Shown here piece by piece: positions 1-6,335 of a DNA stretch of 11,076 nt. Within the stretch, counting starts at the first letter, position 1, and each line of letters begins with the position of its first letter. A model generated the notes under the pieces. The model made no database searches. It saw only the letters and a list, made by a program, of their open reading frames with translations, and was not told the origin of the DNA. The position numbers and the translations under genes are program-made. This stretch comes from Minisyncoccota bacterium (GTDB lineage: Bacteria > Patescibacteriota > Minisyncoccia > UBA6257 > GWB1-50-10), in NCBI GenBank assembly GCA_020062265.1, contig JAGUWR010000009.1, positions 1 through 11,076 of the forward strand, read 5' to 3'.

Positions 1-2
1 TT

Positions 3-1454
3 GAGCGAACCAAAGAAATGCTGGTGATCGGGATGTTCCGGCCGGACGATGCTCGGGCTCAAGAAGCTCTTCGCTTCATCGCCAAACAAAACAGGTTGAG
101 TCTTGGCGTGTATCTGATTACTTACTCCGATCTTCTCGCCACTTGGCGGCTCTACGCTCCTTACAAAACCGAAATTGAGGTAGCCGTCCGTGAGTTCGGC
201 AGCCGAGCCGAAGAAGAGCGGGTAGTCGGTTTGGAAGAGGGCGGCAGCGTCGAAGAAGCGCCGATTATTAAGATAGTCGCTTCAACTCTTCGTCAGGCAG
301 TGGAAATCGGCGCTTCTGATATCCACATTGAACCCCAACGGAATCGTTTGAGGATTAGGTTTCGAATTTACGGCGAGCTTGAGGAAACGGCTTCGTTGCC
401 GTCAAGTCTTAGCCAACCGGTCATCTCCAGAGTAAAAGTGCTTGCCCGTTTAAAATTGGATGAGATGCGGATTCCCCAAGACGGCCGGTTCCGGACGATT
501 GTTTTCGGCCGCGACATTGATTACCGGGTAGCCACTTTTCCTACCCCCAGCGGCGAGAAAGTGGCGATTCGAGTTCTTGACCCTTCCACCGGCTTAAAGA
601 GTTTTGAAGATATGGGATTGAGCGATTACAATTTCAAAATTCTTAATGAAGCTATAATGCGGCCCTATGGGATGATTCTCATCAGCGGGCCTACCGGTTC
701 TGGCAAGACCACCACTCTTTACGCCGTTATGCAGCGGTTGAACGAGGAGAGAGTCAACATCGTTACCCTCGAGGATCCAGTGGAGTACTTTATGGAAGGG
801 ATTAATCAATCACAGGTGAAACCGGAGATTGGTTATGATTTTGCTTCGGGGCTTCGTCAAATTCTTCGCCAGGATCCGGATATCATTATGGTCGGTGAAA
901 TCCGTGACCCGAAGACCGCTTCGCTTGCCGTTAATGCCGCTCTCACCGGTCATATTATGCTTTCAACCATTCATACTAATAATTCAATCGGGGTCGTTCC
1001 GCGTCTCGTTGACCTTGGCGTCCCGCCGTTTCTGCTTTCTTCGGCATTGAATTTGATGTTAGCTCAGCGTTTGGTTCTCCAACTTTGTCCTCAATGCAAG
1101 ATTGTTGAAGAGGCGCCGCCGGAAGTGACTGAAATTATAGAAAAGAATCTTGGACAGCTGCCAGCGTCTCTTAAAACGAAATCGAATTTTAAAAAACCTT
1201 ATCGCATTTACCGCACCGGCGGAAAAATCGATTGCAAGACCTGCGGCGGCAAGGGGACAACCGGTCGGATCGCCATCTTTGAGATATTCCGGATGACGCG
1301 CGAGCTTGGCGATCTTATCAGTTCAAGTTTCACCGAGGGTAAGTTGTGGGATGAAGCGAAGCGGCAGGGCATACTCACTCTTCGGCAGGATGGTATTATT
1401 AAGGCGCTGGAAGGAAAAATTTCAATGGAAGAGGTGTTGAGGGAAACAGCATGA
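3..1454 (+). CDS. pilB: PilB/GspE-type pilus extension ATPase (5' end outside window)
   Basis: Cytoplasmic hexameric ATPase of the GspE/PilB family that powers pilus polymerisation on the PilC platform. The frame is open to the window edge, and the residues before the ATG at 18 (ERTKE) continue smoothly into an N-terminal-domain-like sequence, so the true start lies upstream and about 480 residues are visible. Numbering from that ATG: Walker A GPTGSGKT at 224-231, Asp box with E252 (LEDPVEYF), Walker B ending at E294 (DPDIIMVGEIRD), and His box with H312 and H319 (GHIMLSTIHTN). A four-cysteine zinc site follows (C357, C360, C406, C409), as in PilB/GspE and not PilT. The gene ends in TGA, followed by a heptamer-rich spacer and pilT. 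The family call is secure; choosing pilus over type II secretion rests on the adjacent pilT. Confidence 0.95.
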   Translation, partial: ERTKEMLVIGMFRPDDARAQEALRFIAKQNRLSLGVYLITYSDLLATWRLYAPYKTEIEVAVREFGSRAEEERVVGLEEGGSVEEAPIIKIVASTLRQAVEIGASDIHIEPQRNRLRIRFRIYGELEETASLPSSLSQPVISRVKVLARLKLDEMRIPQDGRFRTIVFGRDIDYRVATFPTPSGEKVAIRVLDPSTGLKSFEDMGLSDYNFKILNEAIMRPYGMILISGPTGSGKTTTLYAVMQRLNEERVNIVTLEDPVEYFMEGINQSQVKPEIGYDFASGLRQILRQDPDIIMVGEIRDPKTASLAVNAALTGHIMLSTIHTNNSIGVVPRLVDLGVPPFLLSSALNLMLAQRLVLQLCPQCKIVEEAPPEVTEIIEKNLGQLPASLKTKSNFKKPYRIYRTGGKIDCKTCGGKGTTGRIAIFEIFRMTRELGDLISSSFTEGKLWDEAKRQGILTLRQDGIIKALEGKISMEEVLRETA

Positions 1455-1460
1455 TATTGA

Positions 1461-1533
1461 CTAATGGCTAATAACCAAAATAACTAATGACTAATGACAA
1501 GTTATAAGTTATGAGTCATAAGTTATAAGTTGC
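1461..1533. repeat. Heptamer tandem arrays in the pilB-pilT spacer
   Basis: Two 7-bp-period arrays fill most of the 85-bp spacer. The first has CTAATGG and CTAATAA, a 9-bp interruption, then CTAATGA twice (1461-1497). The second has AAGTTAT, AAGTTAT, GAGTCAT, AAGTTAT, AAGTTGC (1499-1533). Together they carry TAA or TGA in all three forward frames. A 13-bp perfect palindrome (1509-1521) falls out of the GAGTCAT variant. No Shine-Dalgarno sequence or clear promoter is visible in the spacer. Confidence 0.85.
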
Positions 1534-1539
1534 GAAGCT

Positions 1540-2613
1540 ATGATTGACTACAAACAAAAACTAAACGAACTGTTGCTGGCGGCGGCTAAACAGAATGCGT
1601 CGGATCTTCATATTGGCGTTGGCCGCCGGCCGACCTTAAGGATTGACGGCGTTCTCATCCCGCTCGCCAAAGAATCGATCCTTGCTAAAGACGATGCCGA
1701 AGGGCTGGTTTTTGCGCTCCTTACCGAAGAACAGCGCCAAGAGTTCCTGAAAGAGAAACAACTTGATTTTTCTTACAACTATGAAGATAAGGCGCGGTTC
1801 CGGGTGAACGTTTACTTCCAGCGCGGTTTTTCGGCGGCGGCCCTGCGGTTAATCCCGGCTCATATCCGGACTATTGAAGAACTTAACTTGTTGCCGATCC
1901 TTCACGATTTTACAAAACTCAACCAAGGTTTCATTCTCGTCGTGGGACCGGCCGGCCATGGCAAGTCCACCACCCTGGCCGCTCTTCTTGATGAAATTAA
2001 TCACAAAAGAACCGAGCATATTATTACCATTGAGGACCCTATTGAGTATGTTTTTGCCCAGGATCGTTGCATTATTTCCCAGCGTGAGGTAGGTCTCGAT
2101 GCGATTTCATTCCATTACGCGCTTCGTTCCCTTCTCCGTCAGGACCCCGACGTGATTATGGTTGGCGAGATGCGTGATCCGGAAACTATTGCTACGGTAA
2201 TGACCGCGGCCGAGACCGGCCATCTTGTTTTTTCCACCCTTCACACGAATTCAGCTTCTCAGACGATTGACCGTATCATTGACAGCTTTCCTTCAGAACA
2301 GCAAGGCCAGATTGTTTCTCAATTAGCGTCAACGCTTGTGGCGATTGTGTCGGAGCGGCTCATTCCTCGTCTCGGCGGCGGCCGCGTGCCCGCCACCGAG
2401 ATTATGTTTGTTAATTCGGCTGTTCGGAATTTAATCCGCGAGCGGAAAATATACCAAATCGACCTCGTGATTGAGACGAGCATCCAGGAAGGAATGATTT
2501 CGCTTAATCGTTCTTTGGTAAATCTGGTTAGGCGAAAAGAGATTTCGCTGGAGCAGGCCGAGAGTTATTCATTGAACCCGGCCGAACTCCGCATTCTTCT
2601 CGAACGGACTTGA
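1540..2613 (+). CDS. pilT: PilT-type pilus retraction ATPase
   Basis: Cytoplasmic hexameric ATPase that drives pilus depolymerisation. At 357 residues it has normal PilT length and lacks both the long N-terminal domain and the four-cysteine site of PilB. It begins with the PilT-type segment around ASDLHIGVGRRPTLRIDG (20-37). Walker A is GPAGHGKS at 136-143; the usual family form is GPTGSGKS, but the GxxxxGKS pattern is intact. The Asp box has E165 (IEDPIEY), Walker B ends at E210 (DPDVIMVGE), and the His box has H228 and H235. AVRNLIRE at 294-301 matches the PilT signature AIRNLIRE needed for retraction, which supports PilT over a second PilB. The ATG has no Shine-Dalgarno sequence; the start is chosen by the fit of the N terminus. 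The gene sits between pilB and pilC with heptamer repeats on both sides. Confidence 0.95.
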   Translation: MIDYKQKLNELLLAAAKQNASDLHIGVGRRPTLRIDGVLIPLAKESILAKDDAEGLVFALLTEEQRQEFLKEKQLDFSYNYEDKARFRVNVYFQRGFSAAALRLIPAHIRTIEELNLLPILHDFTKLNQGFILVVGPAGHGKSTTLAALLDEINHKRTEHIITIEDPIEYVFAQDRCIISQREVGLDAISFHYALRSLLRQDPDVIMVGEMRDPETIATVMTAAETGHLVFSTLHTNSASQTIDRIIDSFPSEQQGQIVSQLASTLVAIVSERLIPRLGGGRVPATEIMFVNSAVRNLIRERKIYQIDLVIETSIQEGMISLNRSLVNLVRRKEISLEQAESYSLNPAELRILLERT

Positions 2614-2640
2614 CTAATACTAATAACTAATAACTATGGA
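2614..2640. repeat. CTAATAA heptamer array after pilT
   Basis: Directly after the pilT TGA come CTAATA, CTAATAA, CTAATAA and a diverged CTATGGA. TAA occurs in two of the three forward frames. It is the same unit as in the pilC-pilin spacer. The rest of the 107-bp pilT-pilC gap is not repetitive. Confidence 0.8.
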
Positions 2641-2676
2641 AAAGTTAATGAAACGCTGGCGGGAATTGATGTTTTG

Positions 2677-2685
2677 TGCGATAAT
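2677..2685 (+). promoter_or_regulatory. Possible weak extended -10 element before pilC
   Basis: TGC followed by GATAAT resembles an extended -10 element (TGn plus five of six TATAAT bases). It lies about 36 bp before the pilC start. No recognisable -35 hexamer lies 16-18 bp upstream. A single match of this kind can arise by chance, so it is only a candidate for separate pilC transcription. Confidence 0.25.
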
Positions 2686-2720
2686 AAGTTCATTACAGAG
2701 AGTAAGTTCTTAACTCTTAA

Positions 2721-3926
2721 ATGAAATTTAGTTACAAAGCAAGAACCCAAGAAGGACAACTTCAAGTCGGCAATGTTGAGGCGGCTAGCCGCGAGGCGGC
2801 CGTGAATATTCTTCTCAGTCACGGCCTCTTTGTTCTCACTCTTGAGCCGGTGGGAGAAGAACGGTGGTACAACCGGATTGTTAATTTTTTCCAGCGGGTC
2901 AAAGTTGCCGATCTTATGATTTTTACCCGCCAGTTCGCTACCCTTCTCTCTTCGCAGGTGCCGATGGGTGATAGTTTGAGGAATCTTTACCAGCAGACCT
3001 CCAAGCCGGTGCTGAAAGAAGTCATCGCCGAAGTGATGGCAGATGTTGAGTCCGGCTTTGCTCTTTCCCAGGCCTTGGGTCGCCACCCCGGCGTTTTCTC
3101 GGAATTCTACGTCAATATGGTTAAATCAGCCGAAGTTACCGGTCGTTTGAGTGAAATCCTGGAATTTCTTGCCGATTATCTTGAGAAACAGTCAATTCTT
3201 ATTAGTAAGGTGCGGAACGCGCTCGTTTACCCAGCTTTCGTGGTCGGTCTTTTTATTGTGGCGGCGTTGATTATGGTGACAATGGTCCTTCCTCAAATTA
3301 CGCCGATTTTCAAAGAAGCCAATATCAAATTGCCGATTTTCACTCAATTATTAATAAGCGGCGGCGAGTTTTTTTCCGAGTGGTGGTGGGTTCTAACCGT
3401 TCTTCTCGCCATCCTTATTTTTCTTTTGGTCGATTACAGTCAAACCAAAGAAGGAAGAATTGTATTTAATGAAGTAAGTTTGCGTCTGCCAATAGTCGGC
3501 AAGCTTTTTCGTCGTCTTTATATTTCCCGTTTTGCCGAGTCGGCAAGAGTCCTTATTAAAGGCGGCCTGACCATTCCTCAAGCAATTGAAATTTCCGCTC
3601 ACACCATCGGCAACTACGTTTACCGCGACATTCTTCACGAGGCCGCTCAAAAAATTCGCCAGGGGCAGCTGCTTTCTCAAGCGCTTAGAGACAACCCTTA
3701 TTTCCCGCCCTTAGTGTCTCAGCTCATTGCCGTCGGCGAGTCCACCGGTCGTCTTGAAACTCTTTTGGAAAAAATAAGCGATTTTTACCGGCGGGAGGTT
3801 GAGGATATGGTAAGCAATCTTGTTGAGCTTATTCAGCCAATCCTACTGGTAATCATCGGCGTTTTGGTCGCCGCTCTTTTTGCTTCAATTCTGCTTCCGC
3901 TTTATAACCTGACACAGTCGTTTTAA
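2721..3926 (+). CDS. pilC: PilC/GspF inner-membrane platform protein
   Basis: Polytopic membrane protein that couples the PilB and PilT motors to pilin subunits. The 401-residue length is normal for the family. An N-terminal segment (1-45, MKFSYKARTQEG) precedes two related GspF domains at about 65-190 and 268-393. Each holds the family pattern: FTRQFATLLSSQVPMGDSL with EVTGRLSE in the first, FAESARVLIKGGLTIPQAI with GESTGRLE in the second. Hydrophobic membrane segments lie at about 170-192, 221-238 and 370-393. A TAA sits in frame immediately before the ATG (2718-2720), so this is the first possible ATG in the frame. No Shine-Dalgarno sequence is visible. A heptamer-containing spacer with a promoter separates it from the pilin genes. 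Confidence 0.95.
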   Translation: MKFSYKARTQEGQLQVGNVEAASREAAVNILLSHGLFVLTLEPVGEERWYNRIVNFFQRVKVADLMIFTRQFATLLSSQVPMGDSLRNLYQQTSKPVLKEVIAEVMADVESGFALSQALGRHPGVFSEFYVNMVKSAEVTGRLSEILEFLADYLEKQSILISKVRNALVYPAFVVGLFIVAALIMVTMVLPQITPIFKEANIKLPIFTQLLISGGEFFSEWWWVLTVLLAILIFLLVDYSQTKEGRIVFNEVSLRLPIVGKLFRRLYISRFAESARVLIKGGLTIPQAIEISAHTIGNYVYRDILHEAAQKIRQGQLLSQALRDNPYFPPLVSQLIAVGESTGRLETLLEKISDFYRREVEDMVSNLVELIQPILLVIIGVLVAALFASILLPLYNLTQSF

Positions 3927-3931
3927 ATTAA

Positions 3932-3950
3932 CTAATAACTAACTAACTAG
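3932..3950. repeat. Short CTAATAA/CTAA repeat after pilC
   Basis: One CTAATAA unit followed by CTAA, CTAA and CTAG, just downstream of the pilC stop. With the preceding TAA at 3929 it closes all three forward frames. The array runs directly into the extended -10 element of the pilin promoter, so it occupies the place of the -35 region. Confidence 0.65.
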
Positions 3951-3953
3951 TTA

Positions 3954-3962
3954 TGCTATAAT
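3954..3962 (+). promoter_or_regulatory. Extended -10 promoter for the pilin genes
   Basis: TGC followed by a perfect TATAAT (3957-3962) forms an extended -10 element. The -35 position (about 3934-3939, AATAAC) lies in repeat sequence and does not resemble TTGACA, as is common with extended -10 promoters. Transcription would start near 3969 and give a leader of about 50 nt. That leader contains a purine-rich AAGGAAAGAAAGG stretch, which is about 40 nt from the ATG and too far for a normal ribosome binding site. A separate strong promoter fits the high demand for pilin. Confidence 0.6.
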
Positions 3963-3993
3963 ATTTCTAAGGAAAGAAAGGTCGAGTAAAAAA

Positions 3994-4014
3994 CTAATAA
4001 CTAACAACTAATAA
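3994..4014. repeat. CTAATAA heptamer array in the pilin 5' leader
   Basis: Three units, CTAATAA, CTAACAA and CTAATAA, end five bases before the pilin ATG at 4019. They lack G, so the leader here should be largely unstructured. They place TAA in all three forward frames immediately upstream of the start. No Shine-Dalgarno sequence lies between the array and the ATG. Confidence 0.8.
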
Positions 4015-4018
4015 CACT

Positions 4019-4462
4019 ATGATTAAACAAAAAGGTTTTACTCTAATCGAGATGCTGGTGGTTATCGCCATTGTCGGCATTCTTTCGGCGGTCGTGTTGG
4101 CAGCGCTTGGGCCGGCAAGGAATAAAGCAAAAGACGGAAGAATTGTTTCATCATTAAATCAAATTCGAGTCATTGCCGAAACTTTATATGATAGTACCCT
4201 TGGTACTTATCCTAGTACTGTTGATAGCGTAAGCACAAGCACAAGCACAAGCACAAGCACAATAGTCAATGGTAATATTAATATTGATATTGAGAAACTT
4301 AGAAAAGACATTACTAACCAAGGGGGAACACCAACTATCAATTGCACGACTGTCAGGCAGGGGTGCGCGTTTTCCTCAAGTCTTAATCTTGGCGGCAATT
4401 ATTGTATTGATACTACTGGTAAAACTTCCAACGGCAAGGCGGCTAATGGCGTTTGTCCATAA
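4019..4462 (+). CDS. Type IV prepilin, first of a tandem pair (candidate major pilin)
   Basis: Short class III signal peptide MIKQKG with predicted PilD cleavage between G6 and F7. The mature protein starts FTLIEMLVV and has the conserved Glu at +5, followed by a hydrophobic helix to about residue 30. The 147-residue length fits a major or minor pilin. Residues 72-81 are five Ser-Thr pairs encoded by a 6-bp repeat, at the point where the N-terminal helix should give way to the globular domain. Cysteines at 109, 116, 129 and 146 could form two disulfides. The first 60 residues closely match the next gene (shared ALGPAR, AKD, RIV, NQ, IAETLYD), so the pair probably arose by duplication. It has its own promoter. 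Whether it is the major subunit cannot be told from sequence. Confidence 0.9.
   Translation: MIKQKGFTLIEMLVVIAIVGILSAVVLAALGPARNKAKDGRIVSSLNQIRVIAETLYDSTLGTYPSTVDSVSTSTSTSTSTIVNGNINIDIEKLRKDITNQGGTPTINCTTVRQGCAFSSSLNLGGNYCIDTTGKTSNGKAANGVCP
4231..4260. repeat. AAGCAC x5 in-frame hexamer repeat in the pilin gene
   Basis: Five perfect copies of AAGCAC encode (Ser-Thr)5. The 6-bp period keeps the reading frame, so copy-number changes would alter loop length and not break the gene. A weaker 6-bp pattern (AATATT, AATATT, GATATT) follows about 13 bp later and encodes alternating Asn/Ile/Asp. Confidence 0.95.
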
Positions 4463-4896
4463 TGAAGGAAAAAGGCTTTACTCTAATTGAAATGTTGGTG
4501 GTAGTGGCGGTCATCGGTATTCTTTCTTCAATTCTTTTGACTGCTCTTGGCCCGGCACGGTATCGAGCAAAGGATTCTCGGATTGTTCAAGAAGTAAATC
4601 AAGTCCGGTCTATAGCCGAGACCCTTTATGACGGGACCTATGCGGCCCTTGAGACACCGCCGGTTATTGATAAACCCGAGCTTCGGACGCTTGCCGAGGA
4701 TATCGCCTTACAGGGCGGCGAGCTTAGAATCGTAAAGTCGTCGTCGCTAACGGCTTTTGCCGCTTACTCAAAACTGAACACAAAAGTTGGCGTTGAACCC
4801 GATGTAAAAGTGAACTACTATTGCGTTGACAGCGGGGGCCGAGCGGTTTTCACCACCACCGAGCCCGACCCGAACAGCGGCAAATGTCCTTCTTAG
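4462..4896 (+). CDS. Type IV prepilin, second of a tandem pair
   Basis: A 144-residue prepilin with leader MKEKG, predicted cleavage G5/F6, mature start FTLIEMLVV with Glu at +5, and a hydrophobic helix to about 28. The ATG at 4462 shares one base with the previous stop (TAATG), which implies translational coupling. A TTG three codons upstream is also in frame, but the ATG gives the same short leader as the paralogue. The N-terminal third is nearly that of the first pilin; the globular parts differ. This copy has only two cysteines (C121, C142), lacks the Ser-Thr repeat, and keeps the YYC-VDSGG region that parallels YC-IDTTG in its neighbour. The 3' end overlaps pilD by 13 bp. It could be an alternative major subunit or a minor pilin. 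Confidence 0.9.
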   Translation: MKEKGFTLIEMLVVVAVIGILSSILLTALGPARYRAKDSRIVQEVNQVRSIAETLYDGTYAALETPPVIDKPELRTLAEDIALQGGELRIVKSSSLTAFAAYSKLNTKVGVEPDVKVNYYCVDSGGRAVFTTTEPDPNSGKCPS

Positions 4897-5816
4897 AATT
4901 GGCGATTCTTTTTGTTTTTGGTACGGCAGTAGGAAGCTTTTTAAACGTAATAATCCATCGGTACTGCCCGAGTTTTTTTATTTTCAGCCGAAAAATCATC
5001 GGCGGTCGCTCCCATTGCCCCCATTGCGGCGGTATCCTTCGCTGGTTTGAACTTGTTCCTTTAATTTCTTTTTTTATTCAAGGCGGTCGTTGCCGGCGCT
5101 GCCGCGCCCGCCTTTCCTGGCAGTATCCGCTGGTTGAACTGTTAAGTGGTTTAATTTTCGTCGTCGTTCCTTTTTATTTTCTTGGTCCAATAAGCCCAAT
5201 AAGCCCAATAAGCCCAATAAGTCCAATAAGTCCAATAGGCCCAATTGGTCTGATGGGTCTTGTCTTAGTCATAGCTTGGGTTTTAGTATTTTTAACCTGG
5301 CTTCTTATTTTTTTCATAGATTTGCGCTGGTTCATAATACCTAACGAGCTTAACGCGGCGATTGCGGTTCTTGGCGTTTTTATAACCGCCGGGTTGGCCC
5401 TCGGCCAGGATTTTATTTCGCCTTTTTCCGATTCCTTTCTCCGGTATTATGCCCTTATTTTTTCGCCGTGGCCCGGCCAAGTCATTATTAATCATTTTCT
5501 CGGCGCCCTTGCCGGCGGCGCTGTTTTCGGACTTATTTTCTTTCTCGGACGAGGACGGGCGATGGGTTTAGGCGATGTAAAACTCGCTATAGTGTCTGGT
5601 CTGGCGTTTGGCTGGCCAGACATTGGTTTGGCTATAATACTTTCATTCCTTTTGGGAGGGGCGGTTGCTGCTGTTCTTCTTGCCGCTGGTATGCGGTGTC
5701 TTCGCGATAAGATTCCTTTCGGTCCTATTTTTGTGGTTGCCGCCGCGGCGATAGTATTCTGGGGCGAAAAAATCATCGCCGGTTATTTTCAGCTTTTCAG
5801 TTTACCGCTCGGCTAA
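4884..5816 (+). CDS. pilD: Prepilin peptidase / N-methyltransferase
   Basis: Membrane aspartyl protease that removes class III leaders and methylates the new N terminus of prepilins. The usual two-domain form is complete in 310 residues. TM1 (about 4-24) carries GTAVGSFLNV; a cytoplasmic zinc loop has C45, C48, C70 and C73 (CPHC, CRRC); a series of membrane helices follows. The catalytic aspartates are D146 (FFIDLRWFIIPN) and D231 in GLGDVK. IPFGP at 277-281 is the usual late motif. Residues 102-121 are a Pro-Ile-Ser repeat in the loop between TM2 and TM3, far from the active-site motifs. The ATG lies inside the 3' end of the preceding pilin gene (13-bp overlap), so the two are probably co-translated. 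Its substrates are most likely the six prepilins around it. Confidence 0.95.
   Translation: MSFLELAILFVFGTAVGSFLNVIIHRYCPSFFIFSRKIIGGRSHCPHCGGILRWFELVPLISFFIQGGRCRRCRARLSWQYPLVELLSGLIFVVVPFYFLGPISPISPISPISPISPIGPIGLMGLVLVIAWVLVFLTWLLIFFIDLRWFIIPNELNAAIAVLGVFITAGLALGQDFISPFSDSFLRYYALIFSPWPGQVIINHFLGALAGGAVFGLIFFLGRGRAMGLGDVKLAIVSGLAFGWPDIGLAIILSFLLGGAVAAVLLAAGMRCLRDKIPFGPIFVVAAAAIVFWGEKIIAGYFQLFSLPLG
5187..5249. repeat. CCAATAAGC 9-bp tandem repeat inside pilD
   Basis: Seven consecutive 9-bp units: CCAATAAGC three times, CCAATAAGT twice, CCAATAGGC, then CCAATTGGT. In frame they encode Pro-Ile-Ser five times and then Pro-Ile-Gly twice. The period is a multiple of three, so gain or loss of units keeps pilD in frame. 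Decay from 5' to 3' suggests fresher copies at the 5' end. Confidence 0.95.
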
Positions 5817-5818
5817 GG

Positions 5819-5824
5819 TATAAT
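5819..5824 (+). promoter_or_regulatory. TATAAT -10 box for a probably leaderless minor-pilin mRNA
   Basis: A perfect TATAAT overlaps the region just after the pilD stop. Seven bases separate it from the A of the ATG at 5832, the usual distance from a -10 box to the transcription start. The mRNA would therefore begin at or within one base of the start codon. The -35 region is weak (TTCAGT at 5796-5801 with a 17-bp spacer). There is no room for a Shine-Dalgarno sequence on such a transcript. Confidence 0.55.
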
Positions 5825-5831
5825 TAACTTA

Positions 5832-6335
5832 ATGAGAAGAGGATTTACGCACATCGAGATTGCAATTGTGTTGATGATTACCGTTGTTTTGTCTTCAATG
5901 CTTATTAGCTATAATCGGGCTGGCCAGCGTCAGATTACTCTTTCTACCGAACAAGCGCGAGTGGTCGGGTTTCTCACTCGGGCAAAGGCATTCGCTTTAG
6001 AACGAAATCTTTTCCGGGGTGGAGAAAACGCTTGCGGTTTTGGGGTTCATTTTCCGTCCCAGAATAAGCTTGTCATTTTTAAAACTGTGCCAGGAGTAGA
6101 TCAAAGCTGTCAAAAGATTTATGGGATTGGGGTAGGCGAAGAAATAGAACTTGATCCTCGGGTTAAAATTAAAGGTGCTCGCCCCGATATCTTTTTTGAA
6201 CCTCCTTATCTTGTTACTTGGTTAGGTGGTAGCAAATTAAATTTTATATCAGAGATTGAGTTAACAGATGGGAGTATGGTCGCTTCTATTCAAATCGGGC
6301 CCGGCGGCGACATTTCAGCCGGCGCTATTCAATGA
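5832..6335 (+). CDS. GspH/FimT-like minor prepilin
   Basis: A 167-residue prepilin with a four-residue leader MRRG, predicted cleavage G4/F5 and Glu at +5 (FTHIEI; His replaces the common Leu at +3). A hydrophobic helix runs to about residue 25. The sequence TEQARVVGFLTRAKAFALERN, then CGFGVHF and a C-terminal PGGDIS-like turn, resembles the GspH/FimT layout of a helix followed by a beta domain. C68 and C93 could pair. It opens a run of four overlapping genes in the H-I-J-K order of type II secretion and type IV pilus minor pilins. In those systems this protein is part of the pilus tip/priming complex. The prepilin call is secure; the GspH/FimT assignment rests on sequence style and position. 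Confidence 0.85.
   Translation: MRRGFTHIEIAIVLMITVVLSSMLISYNRAGQRQITLSTEQARVVGFLTRAKAFALERNLFRGGENACGFGVHFPSQNKLVIFKTVPGVDQSCQKIYGIGVGEEIELDPRVKIKGARPDIFFEPPYLVTWLGGSKLNFISEIELTDGSMVASIQIGPGGDISAGAIQ

Noticed and set aside
653..658. TATAAT inside pilB
   Set aside because: It lies within a conserved coding stretch, and no gene starts nearby.
1509..1521. 13-bp palindrome as an operator or terminator
   Set aside because: It results from one variant heptamer next to AAGTTAT units; there is no G+C-rich stem or T-run and no second copy.
1461..1533. Repeat arrays as a CRISPR array
   Set aside because: The units are 7 bp and directly adjacent, with no spacers and no cas genes nearby.
2636..2713. 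Small open frame of 25 codons in the pilT-pilC spacer (starts MEKLMKRW)
   Set aside because: It begins at the edge of a repeat, has no ribosome binding site and no recognisable motif; such a frame is expected by chance.
2634..3086. Long antisense open frame opposite the pilC start
   Set aside because: pilC on the + strand is a clear full-length family member, and the antisense product shows no family pattern.
4207..4398. Antisense frame rich in Leu-Val repeats
   Set aside because: It is the complement of the AAGCAC repeat and neighbouring pilin sequence, so its low complexity is a by-product.
5633..5638. TATAAT inside pilD as an internal promoter
   Set aside because: No -35-like hexamer at a suitable distance and no gene start close downstream; a better placed -10 box lies at 5819.
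5817..5831. Intrinsic terminator between pilD and the minor pilins
   Set aside because: The 15-bp gap has no inverted repeat or T-run. No convincing intrinsic terminator was seen anywhere in the window.
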